DNA of 64,000 nucleotides from Aliiroseovarius sediminilitoris (GCF_900109955.1 NZ_FOJB01000001.1:2542001-2606000), one strand, 5' to 3'; shown: positions 36,138 to 45,171, counted from the stretch's first letter. The notes: generated by a model not told the origin, from the letters alone. Program-made: numbers and translations.

Positions 36138-37441
36138 TGGCCGACCTGACATCGAACTTTCTTGGAATTTCGTCACCCAACCCGTTCTGGCTGGCCTCGG
36201 CCCCGCCCACCGACAAGGAATACAACGTGCGCCGCGCGTTCGAAGCCGGTTGGGGCGGCGTGGTCTGGAAGACGCTGGGGGCCGAAGGGCCGCCCGTCGT
36301 CAACGTGAACGGCCCCCGCTATGGCGCGATCCACGGAGCTGATCGCCGCCTATTGGGCCTCAACAACATCGAACTGATCACTGATCGCCCGCTTGAGGTG
36401 AACCTAGAGGAAATGGCGCGGGTCAAGAAGGACTATCCCGATCACGCGCTGATCGCCTCGGTCATGGTGCCCTGCGAAGAGGATGAATGGAAACGCATCA
36501 TCCCGCGCATTGCCGAAACTGGTTGCGACGGGTTTGAGCTGAACTTCGGCTGCCCGCACGGCATGGCCGAACGCGGCATGGGGTCGGCCGTCGGTCAGGT
36601 GCCGGAGTATATCGAGATGGTCACGCGCTGGTGCAAGGAAGCCACCGACCTGCCCGTCATCGTGAAACTGACGCCCAATATCACCAACATCCTTTTGCCG
36701 GCGCAGGCCGCGAAGGATGGCGGCGCGGATGCGGTCAGCCTGATCAACACGATCAACTCGATCACCAATGTCAATCTGGACGTGATGGCACCCGAGCCGA
36801 TGATCGACGGCAAGGGCACCCATGGCGGTTATTGCGGTCCAGCGGTGAAACCCATCGCCCTGAACATGGTCGCCGAGATCGCGCGCAACCCGGGCACGCG
36901 CGGTCTGCCGATTTCGGGCATTGGCGGTGTGACCACGTGGCGCGATGCAGCCGAATTCATGGCGCTTGGCGCGGGCAACGTGCAGGTCTGCACGGCGGCG
37001 ATGACCTACGGGTTCAAGGTGGTGCAGGAAATGATTTCGGGCCTGAGCCAGTGGATGGACGAAAAGGGTTACACCTCGATCGACGAGATCGTCGGCCGTG
37101 CCGTGCCGAACGTCACCGACTGGCAATATCTGAACCTGAACCACGTCACCAAGGCGCGGATCGACCAAGAGGCTTGCATCAAATGTGGGCGCTGCTATGC
37201 CGCGTGCGAAGACACTTCGCACCAAGCGATCAGCATGTCCGAGGATCGTGTTTTCGACGTGAAGGACGACGAATGCGTGGCGTGCAACCTGTGCGTCAAT
37301 GTCTGCCCGGTCGAGGGCTGTATCACCATGGAAACCATCGCCCCCGGTGCGATGGATGAACGAACGGGAACGGTTGTGAAGGAAGACTATGCCAACTGGA
37401 CGACCCACCCCAACAACCCAAGCGCCGCCGCTGCCGAGTAA
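36137..37441 (+). CDS. preA: NAD-dependent dihydropyrimidine dehydrogenase subunit PreA
   Basis: A 434-residue class with a dihydroorotate-dehydrogenase-like FMN barrel (PFWLASAPPTDKEYNVRRAF, ELNFGCPHGMAERGMG with the catalytic Cys region, KLTPNITNI, PISGIGGVTTWRDA) and a C-terminal ferredoxin domain with two 4Fe-4S motifs (CIKCGRCYAACED and CVACNLCVNVCPVEGC). It forms the pyrimidine-reducing subunit with PreT. The start is at TAATG 36137, translationally coupled. Confidence 0.94.
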   Translation: MADLTSNFLGISSPNPFWLASAPPTDKEYNVRRAFEAGWGGVVWKTLGAEGPPVVNVNGPRYGAIHGADRRLLGLNNIELITDRPLEVNLEEMARVKKDYPDHALIASVMVPCEEDEWKRIIPRIAETGCDGFELNFGCPHGMAERGMGSAVGQVPEYIEMVTRWCKEATDLPVIVKLTPNITNILLPAQAAKDGGADAVSLINTINSITNVNLDVMAPEPMIDGKGTHGGYCGPAVKPIALNMVAEIARNPGTRGLPISGIGGVTTWRDAAEFMALGAGNVQVCTAAMTYGFKVVQEMISGLSQWMDEKGYTSIDEIVGRAVPNVTDWQYLNLNHVTKARIDQEACIKCGRCYAACEDTSHQAISMSEDRVFDVKDDECVACNLCVNVCPVEGCITMETIAPGAMDERTGTVVKEDYANWTTHPNNPSAAAAE

Positions 37442-37448
37442 GGTTGGA

Positions 37449-38339
37449 ATGGCCCTGCCCCCCGCCCGGCAGGGCCATCTGGCGATGTTGTCGTTCTCGG
37501 CGCTGGTGTCGTTGTCGTTCAGCTTTGGCCACATCGTCGCAAAGGACATCGCGCCTGCCGCGCTGAACACGGTGCGATTTGCGCTGGCCGCACTGGTCCT
37601 GTTTGGACTGGCACGGGTGTTGCGTATTCCGCTGCGCCCGGTCTTCACGGGTTTTTGGCGCTTCGGGCTGATGGGCGGCCTGATGGCCGTCTATTTCATC
37701 ACCATGTTCGAGGCGTTGCGCATCACCACCGCCGTATCGACGGCAGCAGTCTTCACCCTGACACCCTTGATGGCGGCTGGATGCGGGCTGCTGATCGCGG
37801 GGCAGCGGTCGGGGCGCTGGACGCTGATTGCCCTGACCATTGGGGCCATCGGGGCCGTCTGGGTGATCTTTCGTGCAGATATCAACGCGCTATTGCGGTT
37901 TGAGCTTGGGCGTGGCGAGGCGCTGTTCGCCGTCGGCGCGTTGGGTCACGCGCTGGTTCCAGCGCTCGCGCGGAAACTGGCAAGCGATGTAAAACCGTTG
38001 CAAACGTCGATCGGGACGGTGTTGGGGTCGCTGATCGTGACCGGTATCTACGGGGCTGGCGACCTGATGAACACCGACTTTTCGTCCCTTCGCCCGGCTG
38101 TCTGGATGGTCATCGGCTATCTTGCCGTTGTCACAACCGCCGGCACATTCTTTCTGGTCCAATATGCCAGCCAACGCCTGCCCGCCAGCAAGGTCATGGC
38201 CTATACCTATCTGGTGCCAAGCTGGGTTGTTCTGTGGGATTTCCTGTTCTACGGCACCACACCCCCTGCCCTTTTGATGGCCGGAGTAGCGGCCACCCTG
38301 CTTGCCCTTGCGATGTTGCTTAAGGGTGAAGCGTTCTGA
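37449..38339 (+). CDS. EamA/DMT family transporter
   Basis: A 296-residue membrane protein with about ten hydrophobic helices arranged as two EamA repeats; FGHIVAKDIAPAALNTVRF and GTFFLVQYASQRLPASKVMAYTYLVPSW are typical of the drug/metabolite transporter family. It starts 8 bp after preA, so it may export or import a pyrimidine-pathway metabolite. It ends 20 bp inside the convergent TetR gene. Confidence 0.85.
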   Translation: MALPPARQGHLAMLSFSALVSLSFSFGHIVAKDIAPAALNTVRFALAALVLFGLARVLRIPLRPVFTGFWRFGLMGGLMAVYFITMFEALRITTAVSTAAVFTLTPLMAAGCGLLIAGQRSGRWTLIALTIGAIGAVWVIFRADINALLRFELGRGEALFAVGALGHALVPALARKLASDVKPLQTSIGTVLGSLIVTGIYGAGDLMNTDFSSLRPAVWMVIGYLAVVTTAGTFFLVQYASQRLPASKVMAYTYLVPSWVVLWDFLFYGTTPPALLMAGVAATLLALAMLLKGEAF

Positions 38340-38946
38340 CGAGCATGTGCTTGATGAATGCCTCGGCATCTTCGAACCGAGTGTCGCTGCGCACTGGCCC
38401 CAACACCGCCTGCACCTGAAGATCGAAATCGGCGTAATGCTGAGTCATTGCCCAGATCGAGAAGATCAGGTGATGCGGGTCTATTGTGGCCAACCGCCCC
38501 TCGACCATCCAATTGGCGATCACGGCGGCCTTTTCATCCACCAGCGTCTTCAGGTCATCGGTCAGCATGTTGCCCAAACGCGGCGCGCCATGCAGGATCT
38601 CGGTCGCGAACAGGCGGCTTTCACGCGGCATCTCGCGCGACATTTCCATCTTCCGGCTCACATAGATCAGGATTTCTTCCAGCGGGTCGCCATCTTCAGA
38701 CAGGTCGCGCAGGGGGCTGACCCATTCTTCCAGAAGGCTTTCCAGAAGTTCGGAGTAAATCGCTTCTTTGCCGGTGAAATAATAGACGATGTTCTGCTTT
38801 GAAATCCCGGCCGCATCGGCAATCTGATCCAAAGTCGCTCCGCGCAATCCCTTTTCGGAAAACACGTCCAGCGCGGCCTCAAAGATGGTCTTCCGCTTTT
38901 CGCGCTGGATGCGGGTGGGACCGGATGTGGATCCTGCTTTCGCCAT
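38320..38946 (-). CDS. rutR: TetR-family regulator, RutR type
   Basis: A 208-residue regulator: N-terminal HTH (GATLDQIADAAGISKQNIVYYF) and a YcdC/RutR-type C-terminal domain with PHHLIFSIWAMTQHYADF. RutR binds uracil or thymine and derepresses pyrimidine catabolism; the neighbouring pre and hydantoinase genes fit that. ATG 38946 has AGGAG partly inside the stop codon of a second RutR-like gene 11 bp upstream. Confidence 0.85.
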   Translation of the reverse strand: MAKAGSTSGPTRIQREKRKTIFEAALDVFSEKGLRGATLDQIADAAGISKQNIVYYFTGKEAIYSELLESLLEEWVSPLRDLSEDGDPLEEILIYVSRKMEMSREMPRESRLFATEILHGAPRLGNMLTDDLKTLVDEKAAVIANWMVEGRLATIDPHHLIFSIWAMTQHYADFDLQVQAVLGPVRSDTRFEDAEAFIKHMLVRTLHP

Positions 38947-38957
38947 TTGTCTCGCTC

Positions 38958-39629
38958 CTAGCCCCGGTCGCGGTTCGGCAGGGCCACGCCACGCAGCAGC
39001 AGGTCTTTCACCGCGGTCTTGGTGTCCTTCCACTGCGCGTCAGACAGTTCGACCCCGTCGTTCAACGTCGTGATCTGGTGGGTGAAGTCTGCGTAGTGTT
39101 GCGTCGTGGCCCAAATGGCATAGAGCAAATGGCGCGCGCTGATCGGGCGGATCTGGCCGTTTTCAATCCAAGCCTCGATCACCGTAATCCGGTTTTCGGT
39201 CCATGACCGCAGTTCATCTTCCAGATAGTCCTGTACGATGGGCGCGCGTTGAATGATCTCGTTTGCCCAAACCTTCGAACCATAGGGGCGCGTGCGGGCC
39301 AGATCGAGCTTTGTGTCGATATATTCGCCCAGCGCCTGGATCGGATTATTATCCACGGTGATGCTGTCTGCTGCCGCACGCCAGATATCAAAGATTTCGC
39401 CCACGACACGACGATAGAGCGCCTCTTTGGTTTCAAAGTAGTAGACGACATTGGATTTCGGTATTCCGGCGGATGCAGCGATCCGGCTGATCGACGCGCC
39501 AGCATAGCCAAACTCGGCAAAAACCTTTTCGGCGGCAACCAATATTCGGGCTGTCACCTCTTCGCGATTGCGGCTTTGTATGCCTTGAGTCGTCCTGTTC
39601 ACGTCGCTTTTCACATTCACTGTTCCCAT
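38958..39629 (-). CDS. Second RutR-like TetR-family regulator
   Basis: A 222-residue paralogue of the preceding gene product with the same layout: HTH (GASISRIAASAGIPKSNVVYYF) and a C-terminal domain sharing ARHLLYAIWATTQHYADF with PHHLIFSIWAMTQHYADF. The N-terminal extension is longer. It is divergent from the amidohydrolase gene and its promoter region holds the 18-bp inverted repeat at 39686-39730. Two tandem RutR copies suggest separate effectors or targets. Confidence 0.87.
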   Translation of the reverse strand: MGTVNVKSDVNRTTQGIQSRNREEVTARILVAAEKVFAEFGYAGASISRIAASAGIPKSNVVYYFETKEALYRRVVGEIFDIWRAAADSITVDNNPIQALGEYIDTKLDLARTRPYGSKVWANEIIQRAPIVQDYLEDELRSWTENRITVIEAWIENGQIRPISARHLLYAIWATTQHYADFTHQITTLNDGVELSDAQWKDTKTAVKDLLLRGVALPNRDRG

Positions 39630-39685
39630 GCAAAACCCGCACAGGGTTTCATCTTGTGCCACGAGTTTTGCACGAAAAACAGGTG

Positions 39686-39730
39686 TTTCTGCACGATCGG
39701 TCAGAAAAAGATTGACCGATCGTGCAGAAA
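39686..39730. promoter_or_regulatory. Perfect 18-bp inverted-repeat operator between divergent regulator and catabolic genes
   Basis: The arm TTTCTGCACGATCGGTCA (39686-39703), a 9-nt spacer, and its exact complement (39713-39730). The arm contains GGTCA, the RutR-type half-site. A further partial copy, TTTTGCACGA, lies at 39667-39676. It sits 57 bp from the TetR start and 72 bp from the amidohydrolase start, ideal for dual control. Confidence 0.75.
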
Positions 39731-39801
39731 TCCGTCAGCCTGTCGTCAAGACGGAATCCAAACTCCGCGCCGCCGCAAGCAAATCCAATTGGGAGACTGA
39801 T

Positions 39802-41049
39802 ATGAGCCACGGAAGCAATTTGCGCATTGATCCTGACCGCCTATGGGACAGCCTGATGGAGATGGCCAAGATCGGGCCGGGTGTCGCGGGTGGCAACAAC
39901 CGACAGACCCTGACCGACGAAGACGCCGAAGGCCGCACCTTGTTCCAGAGATGGTGCGAAGAAGCTGGCTGCACCATGGGAGTGGACACGATGGGCAACA
40001 TGTTTGCCACCCGCCCCGGCGAAGACCCGGACGCCCTGCCCGTCTATATGGGCTCGCACTTGGACACGCAGCCGACCGGCGGAAAATATGACGGGGTGCT
40101 GGGTGTGCTGGGTGGTCTGGAAGCGATCCGCACACTGAATGACATGGGCGTCAAGACCAAACACCCGATTGTCCTGACCAACTGGACCAACGAGGAAGGC
40201 ACGCGGTTTGCCCCCGCGATGCTTGCCTCGGGCGTGTTTGCGGGCAAGCACACGCAAGACTGGGCCTATGCGCGCGAAGATGCCGAAGGCAAGAAATTCG
40301 GGGACGAGTTGAAACGCATCGGCTGGGTCGGTGACGAAGAAGTTGGTGCGCGCAAGATGCACGCCATGTTCGAGCTTCATATCGAACAAGGTCCCATTCT
40401 GGAAGCCGAAGGCAAGGATATCGGTGTCGTCACTCATGGCCAGGGGTTGCGCTGGATCGAATGCACGGTGACGGGCAAAGAGAGCCACACCGGATCCACC
40501 CCCATGGCGATGCGCAAGAATGCCGGGCGTGGCTTGGCACTGGTGACAGAACTGGTGCACGAGATTGCGATGGCGAACCAGCCAAATGCTGTGGGTGCAA
40601 TCGGGCATATCGACGTCTATCCCAACAGCCGGAACATCATTCCGGGCAAGGTGGTCTTTACCGTCGATATGCGCACTCATCTTCTGGACAAGCTGAACGC
40701 AATGGTCGCCGAAGTCATGGAACGTGCGCCGAAACTGTGCGAAGATATCGGCGTCAACTTCTCGTGCGAGATCGTGGGCCAGTTCGACCCGCCCGCCTTT
40801 GACGAAAAATGCGTGGATGCAGTGCGGGGCGCCGCGAAAGATCTGGGCTATAGCCATATGGACATCGTCTCGGGTGCCGGTCACGACGCCTGCTGGATCA
40901 ATGACGTGGCACCGACTGCGATGATCATGTGCCCTTGCGTGGATGGGCTGAGCCATAACGAGGCTGAGGACATCTCGAAACAATGGGCGCAGGCGGGGGC
41001 GGATGTGCTGCTGCACGCGGTGCTGGAAACCGCCGAGATCGTCGAGTGA
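39802..41049 (+). CDS. Zn-dependent N-carbamoyl-beta-amino acid amidohydrolase (beta-ureidopropionase)
   Basis: M20-type carbamoylase of 415 residues. Metal-binding motifs: MGSHLDTQPTGGKYDG, TNEEGTRFAPAMLASGVF, FELHIEQGPILE, and the C-terminal SGAGHDACWI and CVDGLSHNEAED. It hydrolyses N-carbamoyl-beta-alanine to beta-alanine, CO2 and ammonia, the last step of the reductive pathway. ATG 39802 has GGGAG upstream. It precedes the dihydropyrimidinase gene on the same strand. Confidence 0.9.
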   Translation: MSHGSNLRIDPDRLWDSLMEMAKIGPGVAGGNNRQTLTDEDAEGRTLFQRWCEEAGCTMGVDTMGNMFATRPGEDPDALPVYMGSHLDTQPTGGKYDGVLGVLGGLEAIRTLNDMGVKTKHPIVLTNWTNEEGTRFAPAMLASGVFAGKHTQDWAYAREDAEGKKFGDELKRIGWVGDEEVGARKMHAMFELHIEQGPILEAEGKDIGVVTHGQGLRWIECTVTGKESHTGSTPMAMRKNAGRGLALVTELVHEIAMANQPNAVGAIGHIDVYPNSRNIIPGKVVFTVDMRTHLLDKLNAMVAEVMERAPKLCEDIGVNFSCEIVGQFDPPAFDEKCVDAVRGAAKDLGYSHMDIVSGAGHDACWINDVAPTAMIMCPCVDGLSHNEAEDISKQWAQAGADVLLHAVLETAEIVE

Positions 41050-41060
41050 TGTGACAGGGG

Positions 41061-41110
41061 AGCCGGGGCGCTGCCCCGGACCCCGGGATATTTTTCGCCA
41101 GAAGAAGCAG
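41061..41110 (+). repeat. Intergenic repeat with terminator-like hairpin (copy 2)
   Basis: CCGGGGC-GCT-GCCCCGG (41063-41079) forms a perfect 7-bp stem, followed by ACCCCGGGATATTTTT and CGCCAGAAGAAG. The T-run after CCCGGG makes it terminator-like, yet it lies inside an apparent operon. Same family as 31523-31584, in opposite orientation. Confidence 0.65.
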
Positions 41111-41142
41111 GAAAACTGCGCCTGGCCATCAGGGAGAAAAAA

Positions 41143-42606
41143 ATGGGAACCAAAGTCATCAAGGGTGGCACAGTCTGCACCGCTGACCGCACATGGAAAG
41201 CCGATGTTCTGATCGAAGGAGAAATCATCAAGCAGATCGGTGAGGATCTGAAGGGGGACACGTATGTTGATGCCGAAGGCGCTTATGTGATCCCTGGCGG
41301 TATCGACCCACATACGCATCTGGAAATGCCCTTCATGGGCACGACGGCGGCCGAAACATTCGAAAGCGGCACCTGGGCGGCGGCGGCTGGCGGCACCACG
41401 ATGTTGGTGGATTTCTGCCTGCCCGGTGAAGACGGTTCGATCAAGAACGCGATCAACGAATGGCACCGCAAGTCGGCACCGCAGATATGTTCCGACATCG
41501 GTTATCACATGGCGATCACCGGTTGGAACGAAAACGTCTTTGACGAAATGAAAGACGCGGTCGATATGGGGGTCAACTCGTTCAAGCATTTCATGGCCTA
41601 CAAGGGCGCGTTGATGATCGAGGATGACGAGATGTTCGCCTCGTTCAAGCGGTGCAAGGAGTTGGGCGCGCTGCCGATGGTGCATGCCGAAAACGGCGAT
41701 TTGGTGGCGGATATGCAGGCCGAGATGCTGGCCAAGGGCATCACCGGGCCAGAAGGTCACGCCTATTCGCGCCCGCCGGAATTCGAGGGCGAAGCGGCCA
41801 ATCGCGCGATCACCATTGCGGACGCGGCAGGCGTGCCGCTTTACATCGTGCATGTCAGTTGCGAGCAAGCGCATGAGGCCATTCGGCGCGCGCGTCAGAA
41901 GGGGATGCGCGTTTATGGTGAGCCGCTGATCCAGTTTCTGACACTGGATGAAAGCGAGTATTTCAAGGGTGACTGGATGCATTCGGCGCGCCGGGTTATG
42001 TCGCCGCCCTTCCGCAACAAGGAGCATCAGCAAAGTCTGTGGGCCGGGTTGCAGTCTGGATCGTTGCAGGTTGTTGCCACGGATCACGCAGCCTTCACCA
42101 GTGAGCAGAAGTTGATGGGCAAGGACAATTTTTGTCTGATTCCGAACGGGTCGAACGGACTTGAGGAACGTCTGGCGGTTTTGTGGACCCACGGGGTCGA
42201 AACCGGGCGGCTGACGCCGAACGAGTTTGTCGCGGCGACTTCGACCAATGTCGCCAAGATCCTGAACATCTATCCCAAGAAGGGGGCGCTTGTTGAAGGA
42301 GCGGATGCGGATATTGTCGTTTGGGATCCCAAGATCTCGAAAACAATCAGCGTGTCGAACCACCATTCGGTGCTGGATTACAATGTCTTTGAAGGATTCG
42401 AGGTGCAAGCACAGTCGCGTTACACGCTGAGCCGGGGTGAAGTCATCTGGGGTTGGGGACAGAACAACCAGCCGCAACCGGGACGTGGCCGTTTCGTCCC
42501 GCGCCCTGCCTTCCCATCCGCGAATATTGCCCTGTCGAAATGGAAAGAGCTGACCAGCCCGAAGATGGTCAAGCGCGATCCGATGAACATCCCTGCCGGC
42601 ATCTAA
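41143..42606 (+). CDS. hydA: Dihydropyrimidinase / D-hydantoinase
   Basis: Cyclic amidohydrolase of 487 residues that opens dihydrouracil or dihydrothymine to the N-carbamoyl-beta-amino acid. Metal-site residues: GIDPHTHLEMPF (His pair), KHFMAYKGAL (carbamylated Lys), MVHAENGD and YIVHVSCEQA (His), and VVATDHAAF (Asp). The length and the SGTWAAAAGGTTMLVDF motif match the family. Second step of the pathway, between PreTA and the carbamoylase. Confidence 0.94.
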   Translation: MGTKVIKGGTVCTADRTWKADVLIEGEIIKQIGEDLKGDTYVDAEGAYVIPGGIDPHTHLEMPFMGTTAAETFESGTWAAAAGGTTMLVDFCLPGEDGSIKNAINEWHRKSAPQICSDIGYHMAITGWNENVFDEMKDAVDMGVNSFKHFMAYKGALMIEDDEMFASFKRCKELGALPMVHAENGDLVADMQAEMLAKGITGPEGHAYSRPPEFEGEAANRAITIADAAGVPLYIVHVSCEQAHEAIRRARQKGMRVYGEPLIQFLTLDESEYFKGDWMHSARRVMSPPFRNKEHQQSLWAGLQSGSLQVVATDHAAFTSEQKLMGKDNFCLIPNGSNGLEERLAVLWTHGVETGRLTPNEFVAATSTNVAKILNIYPKKGALVEGADADIVVWDPKISKTISVSNHHSVLDYNVFEGFEVQAQSRYTLSRGEVIWGWGQNNQPQPGRGRFVPRPAFPSANIALSKWKELTSPKMVKRDPMNIPAGI

Positions 42607-42621
42607 GGAAAGCGAACATAC

Positions 42622-43401
42622 ATGACGGATACAGCGATCAGCGCTGACAACCTCTCGCTGACCTTTCAAACCAATGACGGCCCGGTGCACGCGCTGAAGG
42701 ACGTGTCGCTTGATATCGACAAGGGCGATTTTGTCAGCTTCATCGGCCCGTCGGGCTGTGGCAAGACGACATTCCTGCGCTGCATGGCCGATCTGGAGCA
42801 ACCTACCGGCGGTTCTATCACCGTGAACGGGGTGTCCGCGCGTGAGGCGCGCAAATCGCGCGCCTATGGCTATGTTTTTCAGCACGCAGGGCTTTATCCC
42901 TGGCGCACGATTGGACGGAATATCCGTCTGCCGCTGGAGATTATGGGCTATTCCAAAGCCGATCAGAATGCCCGCATCAAGCGCGTTCTGGAGCTGGTCG
43001 AACTGGACGGGTTCGAAAAGAAGTTTCCGTGGCAATTGTCTGGCGGAATGCAACAACGTGCCTCGATCGCGCGGGCGCTGGCATTTGACGCGGACATCCT
43101 GCTGATGGACGAACCCTTCGGTGCGCTGGACGAGATCGTGCGCGACCACTTGAACGAACAGCTCTTGAAGCTGTGGGCAAAGACAGAAAAGACAATAGCG
43201 TTCGTCACACACTCGATCCCCGAAGCGGTGTATCTGTCCACCAAGATCGTCGTCATGTCGCCCCGTCCGGGTCGGATATCCGACGTGATTGAAAACCCTT
43301 TGCCGGCGGATCGCCCGCTGGACATTCGCGACACACAGGCGTTTCTGGACGTGGCACATCGGGTGCGGGAAGGGCTGCGGGCGGGGCATTCCTATGACTA
43401 A
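42622..43401 (+). CDS. ABC transporter ATP-binding protein (SsuB/ThiZ-like), pyrimidine-cluster importer
   Basis: A 259-residue ATPase: Walker A GPSGCGKTT, Q-loop VFQHAGLYPWRT, signature LSGGMQQR, Walker B ILLMDEPFGALDE, H-loop VTHSIPEA. The SGGMQQR and PFGALDE forms mark the nitrate/sulfonate/taurine/hydroxymethylpyrimidine class. It starts 15 bp after the dihydropyrimidinase and overlaps the next permease by 8 bp. Probably powers uptake of a pyrimidine or hydantoin-like compound. Confidence 0.9.
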   Translation: MTDTAISADNLSLTFQTNDGPVHALKDVSLDIDKGDFVSFIGPSGCGKTTFLRCMADLEQPTGGSITVNGVSAREARKSRAYGYVFQHAGLYPWRTIGRNIRLPLEIMGYSKADQNARIKRVLELVELDGFEKKFPWQLSGGMQQRASIARALAFDADILLMDEPFGALDEIVRDHLNEQLLKLWAKTEKTIAFVTHSIPEAVYLSTKIVVMSPRPGRISDVIENPLPADRPLDIRDTQAFLDVAHRVREGLRAGHSYD

Positions 43402-44329
43402 GACCGCGCTTTCCGTTCTGACCGTGTTGGTCGCAATTGTGGTCATCTGGTATCTGGCGGTCGCGCCCATGAACATTCGCGTCGCGCTGGATCACGCCGA
43501 GCGGAATGGGGCCATGATTGATCCGCCGTCGGCGGTCGAACGGCGCGAGATGTCAAACTGGGTGTTGATGGTCAAGAACCGCGAGCATATCGCGGCCGGA
43601 TACAGCCTGGAGCGTCCGCGCCTTCCGACGCCGGTACAGGTTGGCCAGGAACTTTGGAGAACCACCGGCGCTATGGTGCTGAAGGGCCGCACCTGGTCCA
43701 AGCGGTCCCTGATTTATCACGGCTGGATCACTCTACAGTCAACATTCTGGGGCTTCGTTCTTGGTACCACCATCGGAATTGCAGGCGCGGTTGCCATCGT
43801 GCAATCCCGCGTGATCGAGATGTCGGTAATGCCATGGGCGATCATTTCGCAAGCCATTCCCATCGTCGCCCTGGCCCCGATGATCATCGTCTTGTCATCA
43901 CAAGTGGGGATCGAGGGACGGGGGTTCCCGAAAGCCTTGATCTCGTCCTATCTGTGTTTCTTCCCCGTGCTGGTCGGCATGGTCAAAGGGCTGCGGTCCC
44001 CAACCGCCGAGCAACTGGATCTGCTGAAAACCTACAGCGCCTCGGGCGTGCAGCGGTTCTTGAAACTGCGTGTGCCGGCGTCGCTGCCCTATCTGTTCAC
44101 ATCGCTCAAGATCGGCATTGCCGCCGCCTTGGTCGGTGCGATCGTGGGCGAGTTGCCAACCGGTGCGATCAGCGGACTTGGCGCGCGTATCCTGATCGGC
44201 GATCAGTTCGGCACGCCGCTGGCCATCTGGGCGGCGCTGTTTGCAGCTGCCATCCTGGCCGGAGTGCTTGTCACCCTTATTGACCGCACGCAGCAGGTGC
44301 TTTTGCGGCGGATGGGGATGCGCTCATGA
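43394..44329 (+). CDS. ABC transporter permease (SsuC/ThiX-like), first of two
   Basis: A 311-residue permease with an unusual N-terminus: a TM at about 5-25, then about 90 extracytoplasmic or amphipathic residues before the BPD_transp_1 domain. The EAA loop is EQLDLLKTYSASGVQRFLKLRVPASLPYLFTSLK. Start ATG 43394 overlaps the ATPase gene and its stop overlaps the next permease (ATGA), so the two likely pair as a heterodimer. Confidence 0.88.
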   Translation: MTKTALSVLTVLVAIVVIWYLAVAPMNIRVALDHAERNGAMIDPPSAVERREMSNWVLMVKNREHIAAGYSLERPRLPTPVQVGQELWRTTGAMVLKGRTWSKRSLIYHGWITLQSTFWGFVLGTTIGIAGAVAIVQSRVIEMSVMPWAIISQAIPIVALAPMIIVLSSQVGIEGRGFPKALISSYLCFFPVLVGMVKGLRSPTAEQLDLLKTYSASGVQRFLKLRVPASLPYLFTSLKIGIAAALVGAIVGELPTGAISGLGARILIGDQFGTPLAIWAALFAAAILAGVLVTLIDRTQQVLLRRMGMRS

Positions 44330-45171
44330 ACTGGTTGATCATTGCCATCATCTTCTGGCTGGCCGCCTGGGCAGCAAATGTCGCGATGGTTCGCTCGAAA
44401 TGGTCGGATACAACGCTCGTGCGCTTTGTGGTGCCGGTCATATTCGGGCTGACCCTCGTGGTCGCATGGGAAGCCCTGGTCCACACTTTCAATGTCTCGG
44501 CAGCCATTCTGCCTCCGCCTTCTGCGGTCGCGGATACATTTGCCAGATCGACCGGCATGTTGTGGGAAGATTTCACACAAACCGTCCTGAAAGGCGCATT
44601 GCGTGGATACTTCATCGGCGCTGCCGCCGCTTTCGTCGTGGCGATCCTGATTGATCGTTCCCCATTTCTGACCCGTGGTCTTTTGCCGATCGGGAATTTC
44701 GTTGCGGCCCTTCCGATCGTGGGGGTCGCACCCATTCTGGTCAGTTGGTTCGGTTTTGACTGGCAATCGAAAGCTGCTGTTGTCGTGGTGATGGTGTTTT
44801 TCCCGGTGCTGGTGAACACGGTGCAAGGGTTGCGCGAAACCGATGCAATGCTGCGCGACCTGATGAAAACCTATGCCGCGGGGTATTCCAGAACCCTATG
44901 GAAACTGCGCATCCCAGCCGCGATGCCCTTCATCTTCAACGGTCTGAAAGTCGGCGCAACGCTCGCCCTGATCGGCGCGATCGTGGCCGAGTATTTCGGG
45001 TCGCCCACCCGCGGCATGGGGTTCCGCATCTCGACCGGCGTCGGCAGCTTGTCAATTGACCTTGTCTGGGCCGAGATTGTTGTCGCGGCATTGGCAGGCA
45101 CGCTCTTCTATGGTGTGGTTGCATGGTTCGAAAAGAAGGTGACGTTCTGGCACCCATCCCAAAGAGGCTGA
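44326..45171 (+). CDS. ABC transporter permease (SsuC/ThiX-like), second of two
   Basis: A 281-residue permease with TMs near 2-20 and 32-52, the LPPPSAVADTF motif typical of the SsuC family, and the EAA loop MLRDLMKTYAAGYSRTLWKLRIPAAMPFIFNGLK. Two different permeases in one importer of this class are less common than homodimers and fit a heteromeric ThiX-like arrangement. Confidence 0.9.
   Translation: MNWLIIAIIFWLAAWAANVAMVRSKWSDTTLVRFVVPVIFGLTLVVAWEALVHTFNVSAAILPPPSAVADTFARSTGMLWEDFTQTVLKGALRGYFIGAAAAFVVAILIDRSPFLTRGLLPIGNFVAALPIVGVAPILVSWFGFDWQSKAAVVVVMVFFPVLVNTVQGLRETDAMLRDLMKTYAAGYSRTLWKLRIPAAMPFIFNGLKVGATLALIGAIVAEYFGSPTRGMGFRISTGVGSLSIDLVWAEIVVAALAGTLFYGVVAWFEKKVTFWHPSQRG

Noticed and set aside
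36404-37648. A 414-codon minus-strand frame over preA
   Set aside because: Antisense to preA, whose flavin and ferredoxin motifs are unmistakable.
39841-43476. A 1211-codon open frame on the minus strand
   Set aside because: It is antisense to the carbamoylase, dihydropyrimidinase and ABC genes, all with clear family motifs. Its His/Arg-rich translation has no domain; it is a high-GC shadow.
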